From DAOUAT01 sp964551735 (GTDB lineage Bacteria; Chloroflexota; Anaerolineae; CG2-30-64-16): a stretch of 64,000 nt of DNA. The position numbers and the translations under genes were made by a program. The stretch lies in NCBI GenBank assembly GCA_964551735.1, contig CAZKEF010000017.1, forward strand, positions 56,345-120,344. Direction: 5' to 3'. The notes beneath the pieces were generated by a model that ran no database searches, was not told the origin of the DNA, and saw nothing but the letters and a program-made list of their open reading frames with translations. Positions 1 through 7,733 of this stretch are shown here, piece after piece (within the stretch, counting starts at the first letter, position 1; each line of letters opens with the position of its first letter).

Positions 1-873
1 TGACGGATTGAATGGTCCTGCCAATAATCGGCTGACCTCTGTAAGGGCTTGATTTTGTCGGAGCATCTCCACACTATGAATAGCTTCGGCTGCTTGGTCA
101 ACATAGCTTAGTAGCATCCGTTTTATGCCATCCAAATCCTGAAACTCATGCCTCTGGCACTTGTAAGTATCTAGCAACCCGGTGAGTTGACCGCGGTAGC
201 GTAATGGTGCGGAAAGTAGAGTAATTCCTTTATGGTGGCGAGCTACTTTGCAGTGCTCACAAGGTGGTTCCTGGTTAAGATCGGCCAGATAGCTGGGGTA
301 CCCTGTTTCAAGCAGACGATGGAGTGTTGGCTCTTCTTTGGTGAAGGTGTGTCGTCGGTCAGCATCGTCCAGTTCGTGTGACTTGCCGTGCCAGGCCGCC
401 AGCCGAAAGAGGCGATCCTTCCGATCCCACCGCCACACCAGGCACATATCCCAATCCAGCAAACGCCGAACAGTCAATGCTATGTTTCGTAACTGAACGT
501 CCTGTCCTGCTAAATCTTGGATGGTAGTGATGAGTTCTGCGGGATCGACAGGACGATTCAGATACCGATAGGCGCCACCACGCAGCGCGTGGGTTCCGGC
601 CTCACGCTCCTGACCGGTAAATACCACTACCGGCTGATCGGGGATGTGAGCTCTGATCTTATCGAGCACCTCCCATCCATTGAGCGGCGCACCAAGCACC
701 CAGTCCAGGAGGATGGCAGTGTAAGGCTGTGAGCTGACACTCACCCGGTCAAGGGCCGTTTGCCCATCATGGCACATCTCAACGTCGAAATCAGCTATCT
801 CGCGCAGATACACGGCGAGCGTTTCGGCAGACTCCTTATCGTCATCAACCAGCAGTACTCTAATCTTGCTCAT
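1..873 (-). CDS. Response regulator with GAF-like domain (3' end beyond window)
   Basis: Open from the ATG at 873 to the left edge, 291 residues visible. Residues 1-115 are a receiver domain: acidic pocket at 10-12 (DDD), phosphoacceptor Asp57 in AILLDW, Thr86 in VVVFTGQ. The usually invariant Lys before Pro is Arg107 (NRPVD), a conservative but unusual change. Residues from about 130 look like a GAF sensor domain, with a CEHC pair near residue 200. The start codon lies inside the last codons of the upstream kinase gene (14-bp overlap), so the two are translationally coupled and the kinase is the obvious partner. No DNA-binding output domain is visible in the part shown. Receiver call is firm; GAF is inferred from pattern. 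Confidence 0.82.
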   Translation of the reverse strand, partial: MSKIRVLLVDDDKESAETLAVYLREIADFDVEMCHDGQTALDRVSVSSQPYTAILLDWVLGAPLNGWEVLDKIRAHIPDQPVVVFTGQEREAGTHALRGGAYRYLNRPVDPAELITTIQDLAGQDVQLRNIALTVRRLLDWDMCLVWRWDRKDRLFRLAAWHGKSHELDDADRRHTFTKEEPTLHRLLETGYPSYLADLNQEPPCEHCKVARHHKGITLLSAPLRYRGQLTGLLDTYKCQRHEFQDLDGIKRMLLSYVDQAAEAIHSVEMLRQNQALTEVSRLLAGPFNPS

Positions 874-3310
874 GATGCTCATCCTTCTCCTGTTTCGCGC
901 AAGGCAGCTTCACCACGAAGGCAGTCCCGATGAACATCAGGCTTGCTGCCAGGCTCAGGCTCCCGCCCGTCATCTCGACCAGGTTCCGGCTAATATAAAG
1001 ACCCAGACCGGCGCCATCGGGGCGTGTGGTGTATCCCATTTCGAATACCCGTTCGTGAAGTTGTCCGTGAATTCCGGGGCCACTGTCCATCACGGCAATT
1101 TCCAGGGGACGTCCTGTGAAACCCTCGATACGTCGTGTTTGAACTATGACCTGCCGAACACGCGCCAAATCAGCCTGTTCGCCCTGTTCTGCATGGAGTT
1201 GTCCAAAGAACTGCATCTTCAATTCGATCTGTTGGATGGAGTTAAGTATCAAATTGGTCAGTATTTGCTCAAGTTGCGGCCGGATGGCCAATGCCTTTGG
1301 GAGTCCAGCGGAAAGATCTGTGGCAAACATGATTCCTGCAGCGCGCGCCCTGTGTTCCAATTGACGCAGCACGCCGGTAACCGCTTCATTGACATTCACC
1401 AGATCGAGCTCGTGTCGAGCCAGGCGTGTATAACCCTTCACCAAATCCGAAAGACTTCCTTGCTGTTGTGCAAGCCTATGAACTGAGTCTGCGATCTTTT
1501 GTCCCCGTGCCTGATCTGGAGCGGCCTGTGCCTTGTCGCAATATCCCTGTAAGAGCTTTGTCTCCCAGTTGAGGCCATCGAGCTTGTGGTTCAATTCATG
1601 CACCAGGTTCGCCAAGAGTTCACCTCGAGAACAGTGTTCCTGATAACCGCGCATGTGATCGAGGAGTATCGCGTTCTCAATTGTAGTTGCAAGAAGCCCT
1701 GCCCCCAATCGTGCCCGATCGACCTGTTCACGCCCCTCCCTGCTTTTTGTGGAGAAGCCCAGGATGCGTTCGTCAAAGAGAAAGAGGGCGTGTCGAGTCA
1801 GCCGTCCAGGAATCAGGAGCGGCAACCCAAAACAGGAGCGATAACGCAAGTCTGGAAACAGATTGCGAAGGCGTGCTTCCTCATAACGAAGCGCCTCAGT
1901 GAACCGAAATTCCTGTTCTTCCTCGATCACATTACGTGCCGGACTGTGATATAGGGTGCCCACTGCCCTTTCCGCTATCCCCGGAGGTACTGGCGGATCC
2001 GCGGCCAGAATCGAAACGATCTTGCTGGCTGTATCCAACTCCAACACCATCGCCTGGCTGATCTGGATGGTCTCCCGTAATGTCATCAACGCGTCCAACA
2101 AACGCTCATGCAGCGACCGTTTCGCCAGGGATTTAAGGCCAACTCGTTCCAAGAACCCAGATTGACTGCCACCAGGCGACGAGCGCGATGCTATGACTCT
2201 GGTCCAATAACCCGTACATAACCTGTGCACCCAATCAACGATTTCTTCGTCGGTCTTATCTATCAAAGGATCCGTGGGCTTTTCGATCTCCGCAACAACA
2301 GGCAACTCAGACCCGTTGATGATGACCGGTGCTTCTGCTCTGTTGAGTTCCGGGTCGTGCGATGGCGGGGCGAAATCCAAATCCAGCTTTTCGACGCGCA
2401 TCCTGCTGACAAACAGCACTGGTAGACCAGGCCTGGCAGTACGCAGCCGAGTGGCCACAGCCGGTCCAAGCTCACCATCCAAATACACATCAACGATAGC
2501 TAATCCGTAGGAATGGCCCCCTCTAACTAGCTCTAGGGCCTGATCCCCGGAACTCAAACCATCGACCTCAACGCCGAACTCTCTCTTCAGGGCCTCACAG
2601 ATACGTTCTCGATCCTGCACATCATCATCCACCACCAAGAAACGATGAGGCCGTGGAATAGGAGGCAAAAACCGATACGTTTCGGTTAGCCCTTCTTGGT
2701 CAGATGAACCGTCCTGATGAGGCAAAGAGGTTGGCTGGGGTTCGGGAGTACGGAGCAAATCTGCCAGCGCGTGACTCTGCTCCTGAACGCTGGCGAGGCG
2801 CCTAAGCTCACCCCACAGGCTGAGGTCAATTTGCCTCAGCGTGGGACTCATCTTCGTTACGAGGCCGCGCACCCGGTCCCCGATCCAGAGCAGATCCTCC
2901 ACCCCCAAATCGCGCAAGATGGGGAGATCATCTCGCCAAACTACCGCATCAATCCCCGGTTCCAACTGGACAAAAGCGCGATCATGTTGGACGTTTACCA
3001 CCTCGCCTTCAACGCTTTGACCAATTCGATAGCGATACCTCACACCAACATCGTCCCAAGGGTCAGCGGCCTGGCGCAGGCTCAGAAACACCAACCCACG
3101 CTGCGGATCATCTTCCAAGACAATTGCATCGAATTCCGAGCCTACCTGGGGCATTGTTGGCATAACGCCGATGCGCCGATCCCACGACAATTCTTTCCGC
3201 CGGATGAAACCGGCGCGATTGCTCTTGAGAATCTTGACCCAGACACCCGTGTCTCGGATTTGGGCAACAGCAACTCGCACGCGAGTTGATGGTAACATAA
3301 ATGACGCCAT
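860..3310 (-). CDS. Hybrid histidine kinase with two N-terminal S1-like domains, receiver and GAF
   Basis: 816 residues. Residues about 8-80 and 95-165 look like two S1/OB-fold repeats (GFIRRKELSW; IGQSVEGEVV; each followed by an acidic tail and xDLSL/FLSL strand). Residues 223-305 are a receiver domain with Asp274 in AIVDVYLD. Residues about 400-550 are GAF-like. The DHp helix has His571 in NLVHELNHK, and the HATPase domain has Asn690 (N box), Asp742 in MDSGPGI and GAGLGLYISRN. No membrane segment is visible, so it is cytoplasmic. It likely autophosphorylates on His571 and relays to its own receiver or to the overlapping downstream regulator. The start has a weak GAGG ten bases upstream. S1 domains in a kinase are unusual and may bind RNA or another OB ligand; that part is inference. 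Confidence 0.85.
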   Translation of the reverse strand: MASFMLPSTRVRVAVAQIRDTGVWVKILKSNRAGFIRRKELSWDRRIGVMPTMPQVGSEFDAIVLEDDPQRGLVFLSLRQAADPWDDVGVRYRYRIGQSVEGEVVNVQHDRAFVQLEPGIDAVVWRDDLPILRDLGVEDLLWIGDRVRGLVTKMSPTLRQIDLSLWGELRRLASVQEQSHALADLLRTPEPQPTSLPHQDGSSDQEGLTETYRFLPPIPRPHRFLVVDDDVQDRERICEALKREFGVEVDGLSSGDQALELVRGGHSYGLAIVDVYLDGELGPAVATRLRTARPGLPVLFVSRMRVEKLDLDFAPPSHDPELNRAEAPVIINGSELPVVAEIEKPTDPLIDKTDEEIVDWVHRLCTGYWTRVIASRSSPGGSQSGFLERVGLKSLAKRSLHERLLDALMTLRETIQISQAMVLELDTASKIVSILAADPPVPPGIAERAVGTLYHSPARNVIEEEQEFRFTEALRYEEARLRNLFPDLRYRSCFGLPLLIPGRLTRHALFLFDERILGFSTKSREGREQVDRARLGAGLLATTIENAILLDHMRGYQEHCSRGELLANLVHELNHKLDGLNWETKLLQGYCDKAQAAPDQARGQKIADSVHRLAQQQGSLSDLVKGYTRLARHELDLVNVNEAVTGVLRQLEHRARAAGIMFATDLSAGLPKALAIRPQLEQILTNLILNSIQQIELKMQFFGQLHAEQGEQADLARVRQVIVQTRRIEGFTGRPLEIAVMDSGPGIHGQLHERVFEMGYTTRPDGAGLGLYISRNLVEMTGGSLSLAASLMFIGTAFVVKLPCAKQEKDEHHEQD

Positions 3311-3481
3311 TAATACAGGACCTCTTAAGTCATTTGAATCCCCATGCGGTGGAGAACCACTCGAAACGCCGAGAAAAAATCTCAGGTCAGAACCCGAATT
3401 TCAGAAGTTGCATAAACAGAACACATGTGCTAACCTTGGCTCTAGATCCATCCTGCCACGCCCGACACTTGGAGGTACAAA

Positions 3482-3724
3482 ATGGCACTAGACATGTGGT
3501 TCAAGGAAGATATCAGAAACGTACTCCTATCACTCAACCTGGTTTCAGCAGCCACAAGTCGGTGGGTTCAAGACGCACGCTTGGATGCCTATCGTCACGG
3601 TTATGAAGAGGCGATCGCTGCGGTGGCGCTGGCTTTTGGCCTACCGCCACGTTCGGTGCTCGGAAAAGATAGAGAGCAAGGCAGCGAATACGACGTGTCT
3701 TGGGACCTCAAACTACTGCCCTGA
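3482..3724 (+). CDS. Small hypothetical protein, 80 aa
   Basis: 80 residues, no recognised family. It is supported by a strong ribosome-binding site (TTGGAGG seven bases before the ATG) and lies alone on the plus strand between minus-strand genes. The protein is soluble and predicted helical (RNVLLSLNLVSAAT, YEEAIAAVALAFGL) with a charged C-terminal third. A possible promoter (TTGCAT at 3408, TAACCT at 3431, 17-base spacer) precedes it; the spacer contains an ACATGT palindrome. It ends 15 bp before the convergent gene at 3740. Function unknown. Confidence 0.6.
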   Translation: MALDMWFKEDIRNVLLSLNLVSAATSRWVQDARLDAYRHGYEEAIAAVALAFGLPPRSVLGKDREQGSEYDVSWDLKLLP

Positions 3725-3739
3725 CATGTGGCTTGCCAG

Positions 3740-4471
3740 TCAGGGAGCGGTCTCAGGTATCACGCCGCTGTCAAAGCGCAGGCTGTTCATGACTGTTAGC
3801 AGGCTCGGCCACAGTTGATCCCATGCGGCGCTATCGCACATCGCTTCAATAGCGTAAAGACGCCCTTCATAGCCAACCACTGCTTGATACCACCGCATTT
3901 CTTTCTGGCTTAGGCTATCCCTACCCTGTATGTAACGTTCGAGGCAAGCCAGCTTTTCCTTTCCAACAGTACATGCTTTTGGAAGCCCGACGTCAGCGCC
4001 GGAATGAAGACCACTCAGGATGACTTCTTTTCGCTGATCGAGTTGTTTCAGCAACGCTTCGGCATCAACAGCCGATACTGTATTCAAATAGCAAATGCGA
4101 TACTGCGCGCGGCTCCACTGCACATCTTCTTGGTCATTGGCAATGTTCGAGAAGACCGTGCCCCGACAGTCACTGGCTCTTTCCTCCACTTGAAAGGACT
4201 GGGCAAGCTGGTCTCTGCCAATGCTGAAGTAATAGAGCTTGTTGACATACGACTGGTTCGCGACCTCTGGTGTAGGCGTCTTCAGGGCTGTTGTCACAGG
4301 GGTGTTCTCTACAGGCAGTCTGTCCTGGCAACCCCAGGCTGTCAATAAGAGAATACCAAGGGCCACCACCGTAAGCAAGGCCATGATGAGCGAGGGACTC
4401 GACAGACGATCGAGGTTCTTGCCCGACGCCAGGGCTAACTGTCTTAGGTATTCTTTTCTTGAGGTAGTCAC
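3740..4471 (-). CDS. Single-pass membrane protein of unknown function
   Basis: 243 residues from a GTG start chosen because AAGGAGG lies five bases upstream; a longer frame exists to 4576 but would overlap the preceding gene. An N-terminal charged stretch is followed by one hydrophobic segment around residues 25-45 ending in LTAWGC, which is only a poor lipobox, so membrane anchor or lipoprotein are both possible. The extracytoplasmic part (about 190 residues) has four or five Cys, including CDSAAWDQ near the end, and no motif I recognise. It is the last gene of the run 7373-3740 with the SPFH and TPR proteins, suggesting a shared membrane role. Confidence 0.65.
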   Translation of the reverse strand: MTTSRKEYLRQLALASGKNLDRLSSPSLIMALLTVVALGILLLTAWGCQDRLPVENTPVTTALKTPTPEVANQSYVNKLYYFSIGRDQLAQSFQVEERASDCRGTVFSNIANDQEDVQWSRAQYRICYLNTVSAVDAEALLKQLDQRKEVILSGLHSGADVGLPKACTVGKEKLACLERYIQGRDSLSQKEMRWYQAVVGYEGRLYAIEAMCDSAAWDQLWPSLLTVMNSLRFDSGVIPETAP

Positions 4472-4550
4472 GGTTTCCTCCTTACGACGAATACTCGGCT
4501 GCTGCACTAGGTGACATATGGTTGCTGGGGACGCCGTTACGAGGTCGTAA

Positions 4551-5897
4551 TCATGTTTTGCCTTGGCGGGCCTCAACTATTCTGACCTCGATCACATTTA
4601 TGCCCCATTGCTGAGAACGCCGATCAAGGTTCGTTTGTAGTTCCTGACAGACCGTACTGACTTTTGTCGTTTTATCACAGAAGAGATTCTTGAACTCATA
4701 GCTCGGTAGTACGTCATATAGTGCCATCGAAATGTCTTCTTTGAGCCGCTTTTCCCATGCACGCTTCAATTCGGGAGGCTCAAGAGGGTTGTCCCCTTTC
4801 TTATCATGTTCTCTGGACTTCGGAGCCATTATCTCTTGTGCCATGCTAACCGCTTTTCTTATGGCCTCTGCCATCAGTTCCTTATCAGTGGTTTCTTGGA
4901 TTCCGTAGGAGAACGATACTTGGATTTCTACATAAGTACTTGGTCCAGTTGCAACCTTCTGCTTTTGTGATTGGGTGTAATGATAGCAACTTGGAACAAA
5001 AGCCGCGATTTTATCAAATGGACGGCGAGCAAATGGAGTACGACTGAACGAAGGCAGGAGGTCTCCCCTTCTTTGTAAGACAGTGTAACAGCCAGGACGC
5101 ACCGGCACTCGAAGCAGCCTATCGAAAACTAGATATAGAACCCATGTGGAAAAACCTAGAGTAAGTATCATTACCAATCGATCGATGCTCAAACCCATAA
5201 GGCTTACAACGACTAGTCCAAAGAGGATAAGTGTAAGGAACAGACTTCCAACGCGAACAACCCAGGGCAATGTAAGCCCAGCTTTTGGAACTTGCGTGGA
5301 AGTACCGTTTGCATTTGATCCATCCGTAGCGGAAGTTACCCCTGGCGCTGATATATCTTCAGTTGACCCAGGTTTGTCTGAAGATGGTGTCTCTGCCGGC
5401 ATCTGTTCGATCTCCAAATTATGCCTGATTAGCTTGTCAGATAGTATCTGCCCCCGAAATCCTGCGCACAATTCCTGCGCGACATCACCTACCTTGGCCT
5501 CCTGTCTCTGCCATGCATAAATCAGCCCACAGGCGTAGAGTGCCACATTAGAGTTATAGCCATCGAAACCAGTTGAAAATGCCTCCTTTGCGTCAAGATA
5601 GTGAAGTAAAGCACCTGCGAAATCTCCCATGGCATGGTGACAAATGGCAAGATACATGGTAATGAGACCGCGCGCAGACTGGCTTGCCCCATTAAATCCT
5701 TGGTAACCGTACGTACGCTGCAACGCCTTAATAAGCAACTCCTGTGCCGTGAGGTAATCCCCTTCTTCGATTTTTTCCTTGCCTTCCTTAAGATACTGTG
5801 CCAACATTCCATATCCAGATAGGGAAACGACGGATAACAGGCTCAAGATATCCTGCACATCGGTTTTGTATGCTAGTATCCTCTCGTTTGTCACCAT
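4551..5897 (-). CDS. TPR-like membrane protein with SPFH-like C-terminal region
   Basis: 448 residues. The N-terminal 165 residues are helical and TPR-like (EGDYLTAQELLIKAL; MGDFAGALLHYLDA). A Ser/Thr/Pro-rich linker (about 165-205) precedes two membrane segments around 208-262. The C-terminal cytosolic part (about 290-448) resembles the end of an SPFH/band-7 fold (GINVIEVRIVEA, typical of the last strand). A good GATGAGG lies seven bases before the ATG. It sits 54 bp downstream of a clear SPFH gene and upstream of another membrane protein, so these probably form one membrane scaffold complex. The TPR and membrane parts are seen; SPFH membership is inferred. Confidence 0.65.
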   Translation of the reverse strand: MVTNERILAYKTDVQDILSLLSVVSLSGYGMLAQYLKEGKEKIEEGDYLTAQELLIKALQRTYGYQGFNGASQSARGLITMYLAICHHAMGDFAGALLHYLDAKEAFSTGFDGYNSNVALYACGLIYAWQRQEAKVGDVAQELCAGFRGQILSDKLIRHNLEIEQMPAETPSSDKPGSTEDISAPGVTSATDGSNANGTSTQVPKAGLTLPWVVRVGSLFLTLILFGLVVVSLMGLSIDRLVMILTLGFSTWVLYLVFDRLLRVPVRPGCYTVLQRRGDLLPSFSRTPFARRPFDKIAAFVPSCYHYTQSQKQKVATGPSTYVEIQVSFSYGIQETTDKELMAEAIRKAVSMAQEIMAPKSREHDKKGDNPLEPPELKRAWEKRLKEDISMALYDVLPSYEFKNLFCDKTTKVSTVCQELQTNLDRRSQQWGINVIEVRIVEARQGKT

Positions 5898-5951
5898 GAA
5901 GCAACCTCATCTCGCTAAGTCATCACGCAAAAGATAAGACCCACACAAGGC

Positions 5952-7373
5952 CTAACTGATGGCATTGCCCACGATTGACTCTTTTGTCTTCTGGATTAGG
6001 GCAAGAGAATCGTTCGGCAACAAAATCTTGGTTGCCGGATCACTAGCCATCTTCTCCAATGTCTCCAAGAAGCGGAGCGACAATAAATACGCAGCAGTAT
6101 CTCGGCCAGACAAATTCAAAGTTCTGAAGGTAGCTGCCATTTGCTCAACAAGCTGTTTCTGGGCCTGTGCCCAAGCAACCTCTTTGAGCTTGAGAATCAC
6201 AGCTTCAGCCTCACCTTTACGGATCATTGCTTCGCGCTGATTCTGAGCTACGCGCACATTCCATTCAGCCAGCCAAGTTTCCAGAAGACGATCTTCAGAC
6301 TCCTTAGGGATTTTGATGCGATTGATATCTACGGAACCGACAACCACCCCCATGAGTTGTTTAGTAACCTTGTTCATCTCATCAGCCAATATCTTTTTTA
6401 GATTAGTCCGAAACGCATCCGAGACAGGAATTATCTCGTCCAGGTCATAGCGCCCTATGACATCGCGCGTTGATGTCTCGGCAACTGAGCGAACACCGCC
6501 ACGCCAATCCGCGCCACTTGGACTCCAGATATTCTTTCGAATAACATCTTCGTTGTATAAAAACTGGCCGTCTTCAATGCACTCATCCTTTGGCTCAGAA
6601 TCAACCTTATGAAAGACCAAGATCTCGAACTCGTCAATCAGGATCTTGTCTTTAGTAGCCACCTTTTCTACAATCAGTTTTTCAGTTCGCGTATACAACG
6701 GCACCACCATACTGATCCGCTCAAACGGCCTCAGCATCGTGATCCCCCGTCCCACCACACGCGAGAGCCTGCCGCTGACCTCTAGAATGACCGCATGCCC
6801 TTCCTGAACGAGCAAGATCCCCGGCCCGCCAAACCGCGCCAGGCTGCTCCCGCTCTCCCCGCGCACCTCGGCCTGGCCGTTGCTCACGATCCACGTGCCG
6901 CGGTTGATGCCCAGCAGGATGCTGACGGCGCTCATCGCGGCTTCCCACTCGTGTCCTTTGTAGTTTTCGTACTGGCTGTACAACCCCGGGCCGGCCACGA
7001 GACCGTAGGGCAGCAGCAGTACGACAGCAACCAGAACCGCGACCAAGATCCCGCCGATCAACGACCAAAACAGGATCAGGCTGGGGCTACCGAACAGGAA
7101 CCCAAGCACTGTGTTGGCCCCGGCTTCACCTTGGGGTGCCAGCCCGGCAAGCAACGTGCCGATAACCCAACGCATGAGGAGCGCAAAGGTCAGGAACACG
7201 GCCAGTAAGAAGATGAATCGCGGTGTCACCTGGACGCGTCGCGAAAGGAACGGCAGCTTGAATGAGAACGCGACCAGGTACAGCACCACGAACAAGATCG
7301 CGCCCATCCAGCCCAGCTTGACGGCCAGGAAAGCGAAGGCGAGGGTGAGGACTATCTCGATCAGCGTGCGCAT
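5952..7373 (-). CDS. SPFH/band 7 domain membrane protein
   Basis: 473 residues. About four hydrophobic segments within residues 1-130, then an SPFH domain around 175-380 (GGPGILLVQEGHAVILE at its start, VVGSVDINRIKIP near its end), then an Ala/Glu-rich coiled coil (EAMIRKGEAEAVILKLKEVA) and a short tail. SPFH proteins oligomerise into membrane microdomains. AAAGGG lies upstream of the ATG. Base composition changes abruptly inside the gene: the 5' part is GC-rich like the rest of the window, while the 3' part below about 6690 is A/T-richer, like the block 1-6690. It probably starts the operon continuing with the TPR and membrane proteins. Confidence 0.85.
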   Translation of the reverse strand: MRTLIEIVLTLAFAFLAVKLGWMGAILFVVLYLVAFSFKLPFLSRRVQVTPRFIFLLAVFLTFALLMRWVIGTLLAGLAPQGEAGANTVLGFLFGSPSLILFWSLIGGILVAVLVAVVLLLPYGLVAGPGLYSQYENYKGHEWEAAMSAVSILLGINRGTWIVSNGQAEVRGESGSSLARFGGPGILLVQEGHAVILEVSGRLSRVVGRGITMLRPFERISMVVPLYTRTEKLIVEKVATKDKILIDEFEILVFHKVDSEPKDECIEDGQFLYNEDVIRKNIWSPSGADWRGGVRSVAETSTRDVIGRYDLDEIIPVSDAFRTNLKKILADEMNKVTKQLMGVVVGSVDINRIKIPKESEDRLLETWLAEWNVRVAQNQREAMIRKGEAEAVILKLKEVAWAQAQKQLVEQMAATFRTLNLSGRDTAAYLLSLRFLETLEKMASDPATKILLPNDSLALIQKTKESIVGNAIS

Positions 7374-7484
7374 CGCCGCCCTTTCCGAGATGAGATGGCC
7401 GGGATCGGCCGCGAGGACTACCGGGGCGCACGGAAACGGCAGGGGCTTGCTTGGTCACAGGCTATCCCGGCCCGCAATAAGAAA

Positions 7485-7519
7485 CGCGGCTACAGGAACC
7501 GGAGTTTACTGTAGCCGCG
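7485..7519 (-). terminator. Rho-independent terminator
   Basis: An 11-bp perfect stem (CGCGGCTACAG / CTGTAGCCGCG) with a 13-base loop, followed on the minus strand by TTTCTTATT. It closes the micro-gene unit at 7506-7583 and may also stop read-through from the large secreted-protein gene upstream. Confidence 0.8.
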
Positions 7520-7583
7520 CGCAAGCCGCGATGCGATCAACGATCAGGTGATAGGATAAGCACAACGATAACGGATGCTCCAT
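7506..7583 (-). CDS. Candidate SOS-regulated micropeptide, 25 aa
   Basis: A 25-codon frame (starts MEHPLSLCLSYH, ends ACARLQ) with a GGAAGG six bases before the ATG. It is framed by a promoter (TTGCAT-17-TATGAT), a perfect GAAC-N4-GTTC LexA-type operator just after the -10 box, and an intrinsic terminator whose stem starts in the last codons. The peptide contains two Cys and is mildly hydrophobic. No family is recognised. The unit could instead be a small RNA. The regulatory elements are read directly; translation and SOS control are inferences. Confidence 0.4.
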   Translation of the reverse strand: MEHPLSLCLSYHLIVDRIAACARLQ

Positions 7584-7621
7584 AGATAGCCTTCCGTTTC
7601 CTGTGAGCGCCCAAAGCAATA

Positions 7622-7633
7622 GAACATGTGTTC
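7622..7633. promoter_or_regulatory. LexA-type operator (GAAC-N4-GTTC)
   Basis: GAACATGTGTTC, a perfect 12-bp palindrome matching the Gram-positive LexA operator core, also seen at this window's own lexA promoter. It lies just downstream of a -10 element. One such match per 64 kb is expected by chance, so the support is its position, not the motif alone. Confidence 0.55.
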
Positions 7634-7651
7634 TTGTATCTACAATTACAT

Positions 7652-7680
7652 ATCATATCACAAGGTTTTTCGGTATGCAA
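7652..7680 (-). promoter_or_regulatory. Sigma-70-type promoter for the micro-gene
   Basis: On the minus strand TTGCAT (7675-7680), 17-base spacer, TATGAT (7652-7657). Predicted transcription start near 7645, immediately upstream of the LexA-type operator. Confidence 0.5.
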
Positions 7681-7733
7681 AAAACTCCAAACGCCATGTA
7701 TCTTTCCCTCCGGAGTTGTCGCGCGGCGCGAAG

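Noticed and set aside
3408..3436. LexA-like site GAAC-ACAT-GTGC in the promoter of the 80-aa gene
   Set aside because: One half-site is broken; without a second box or repair context it is likely chance.
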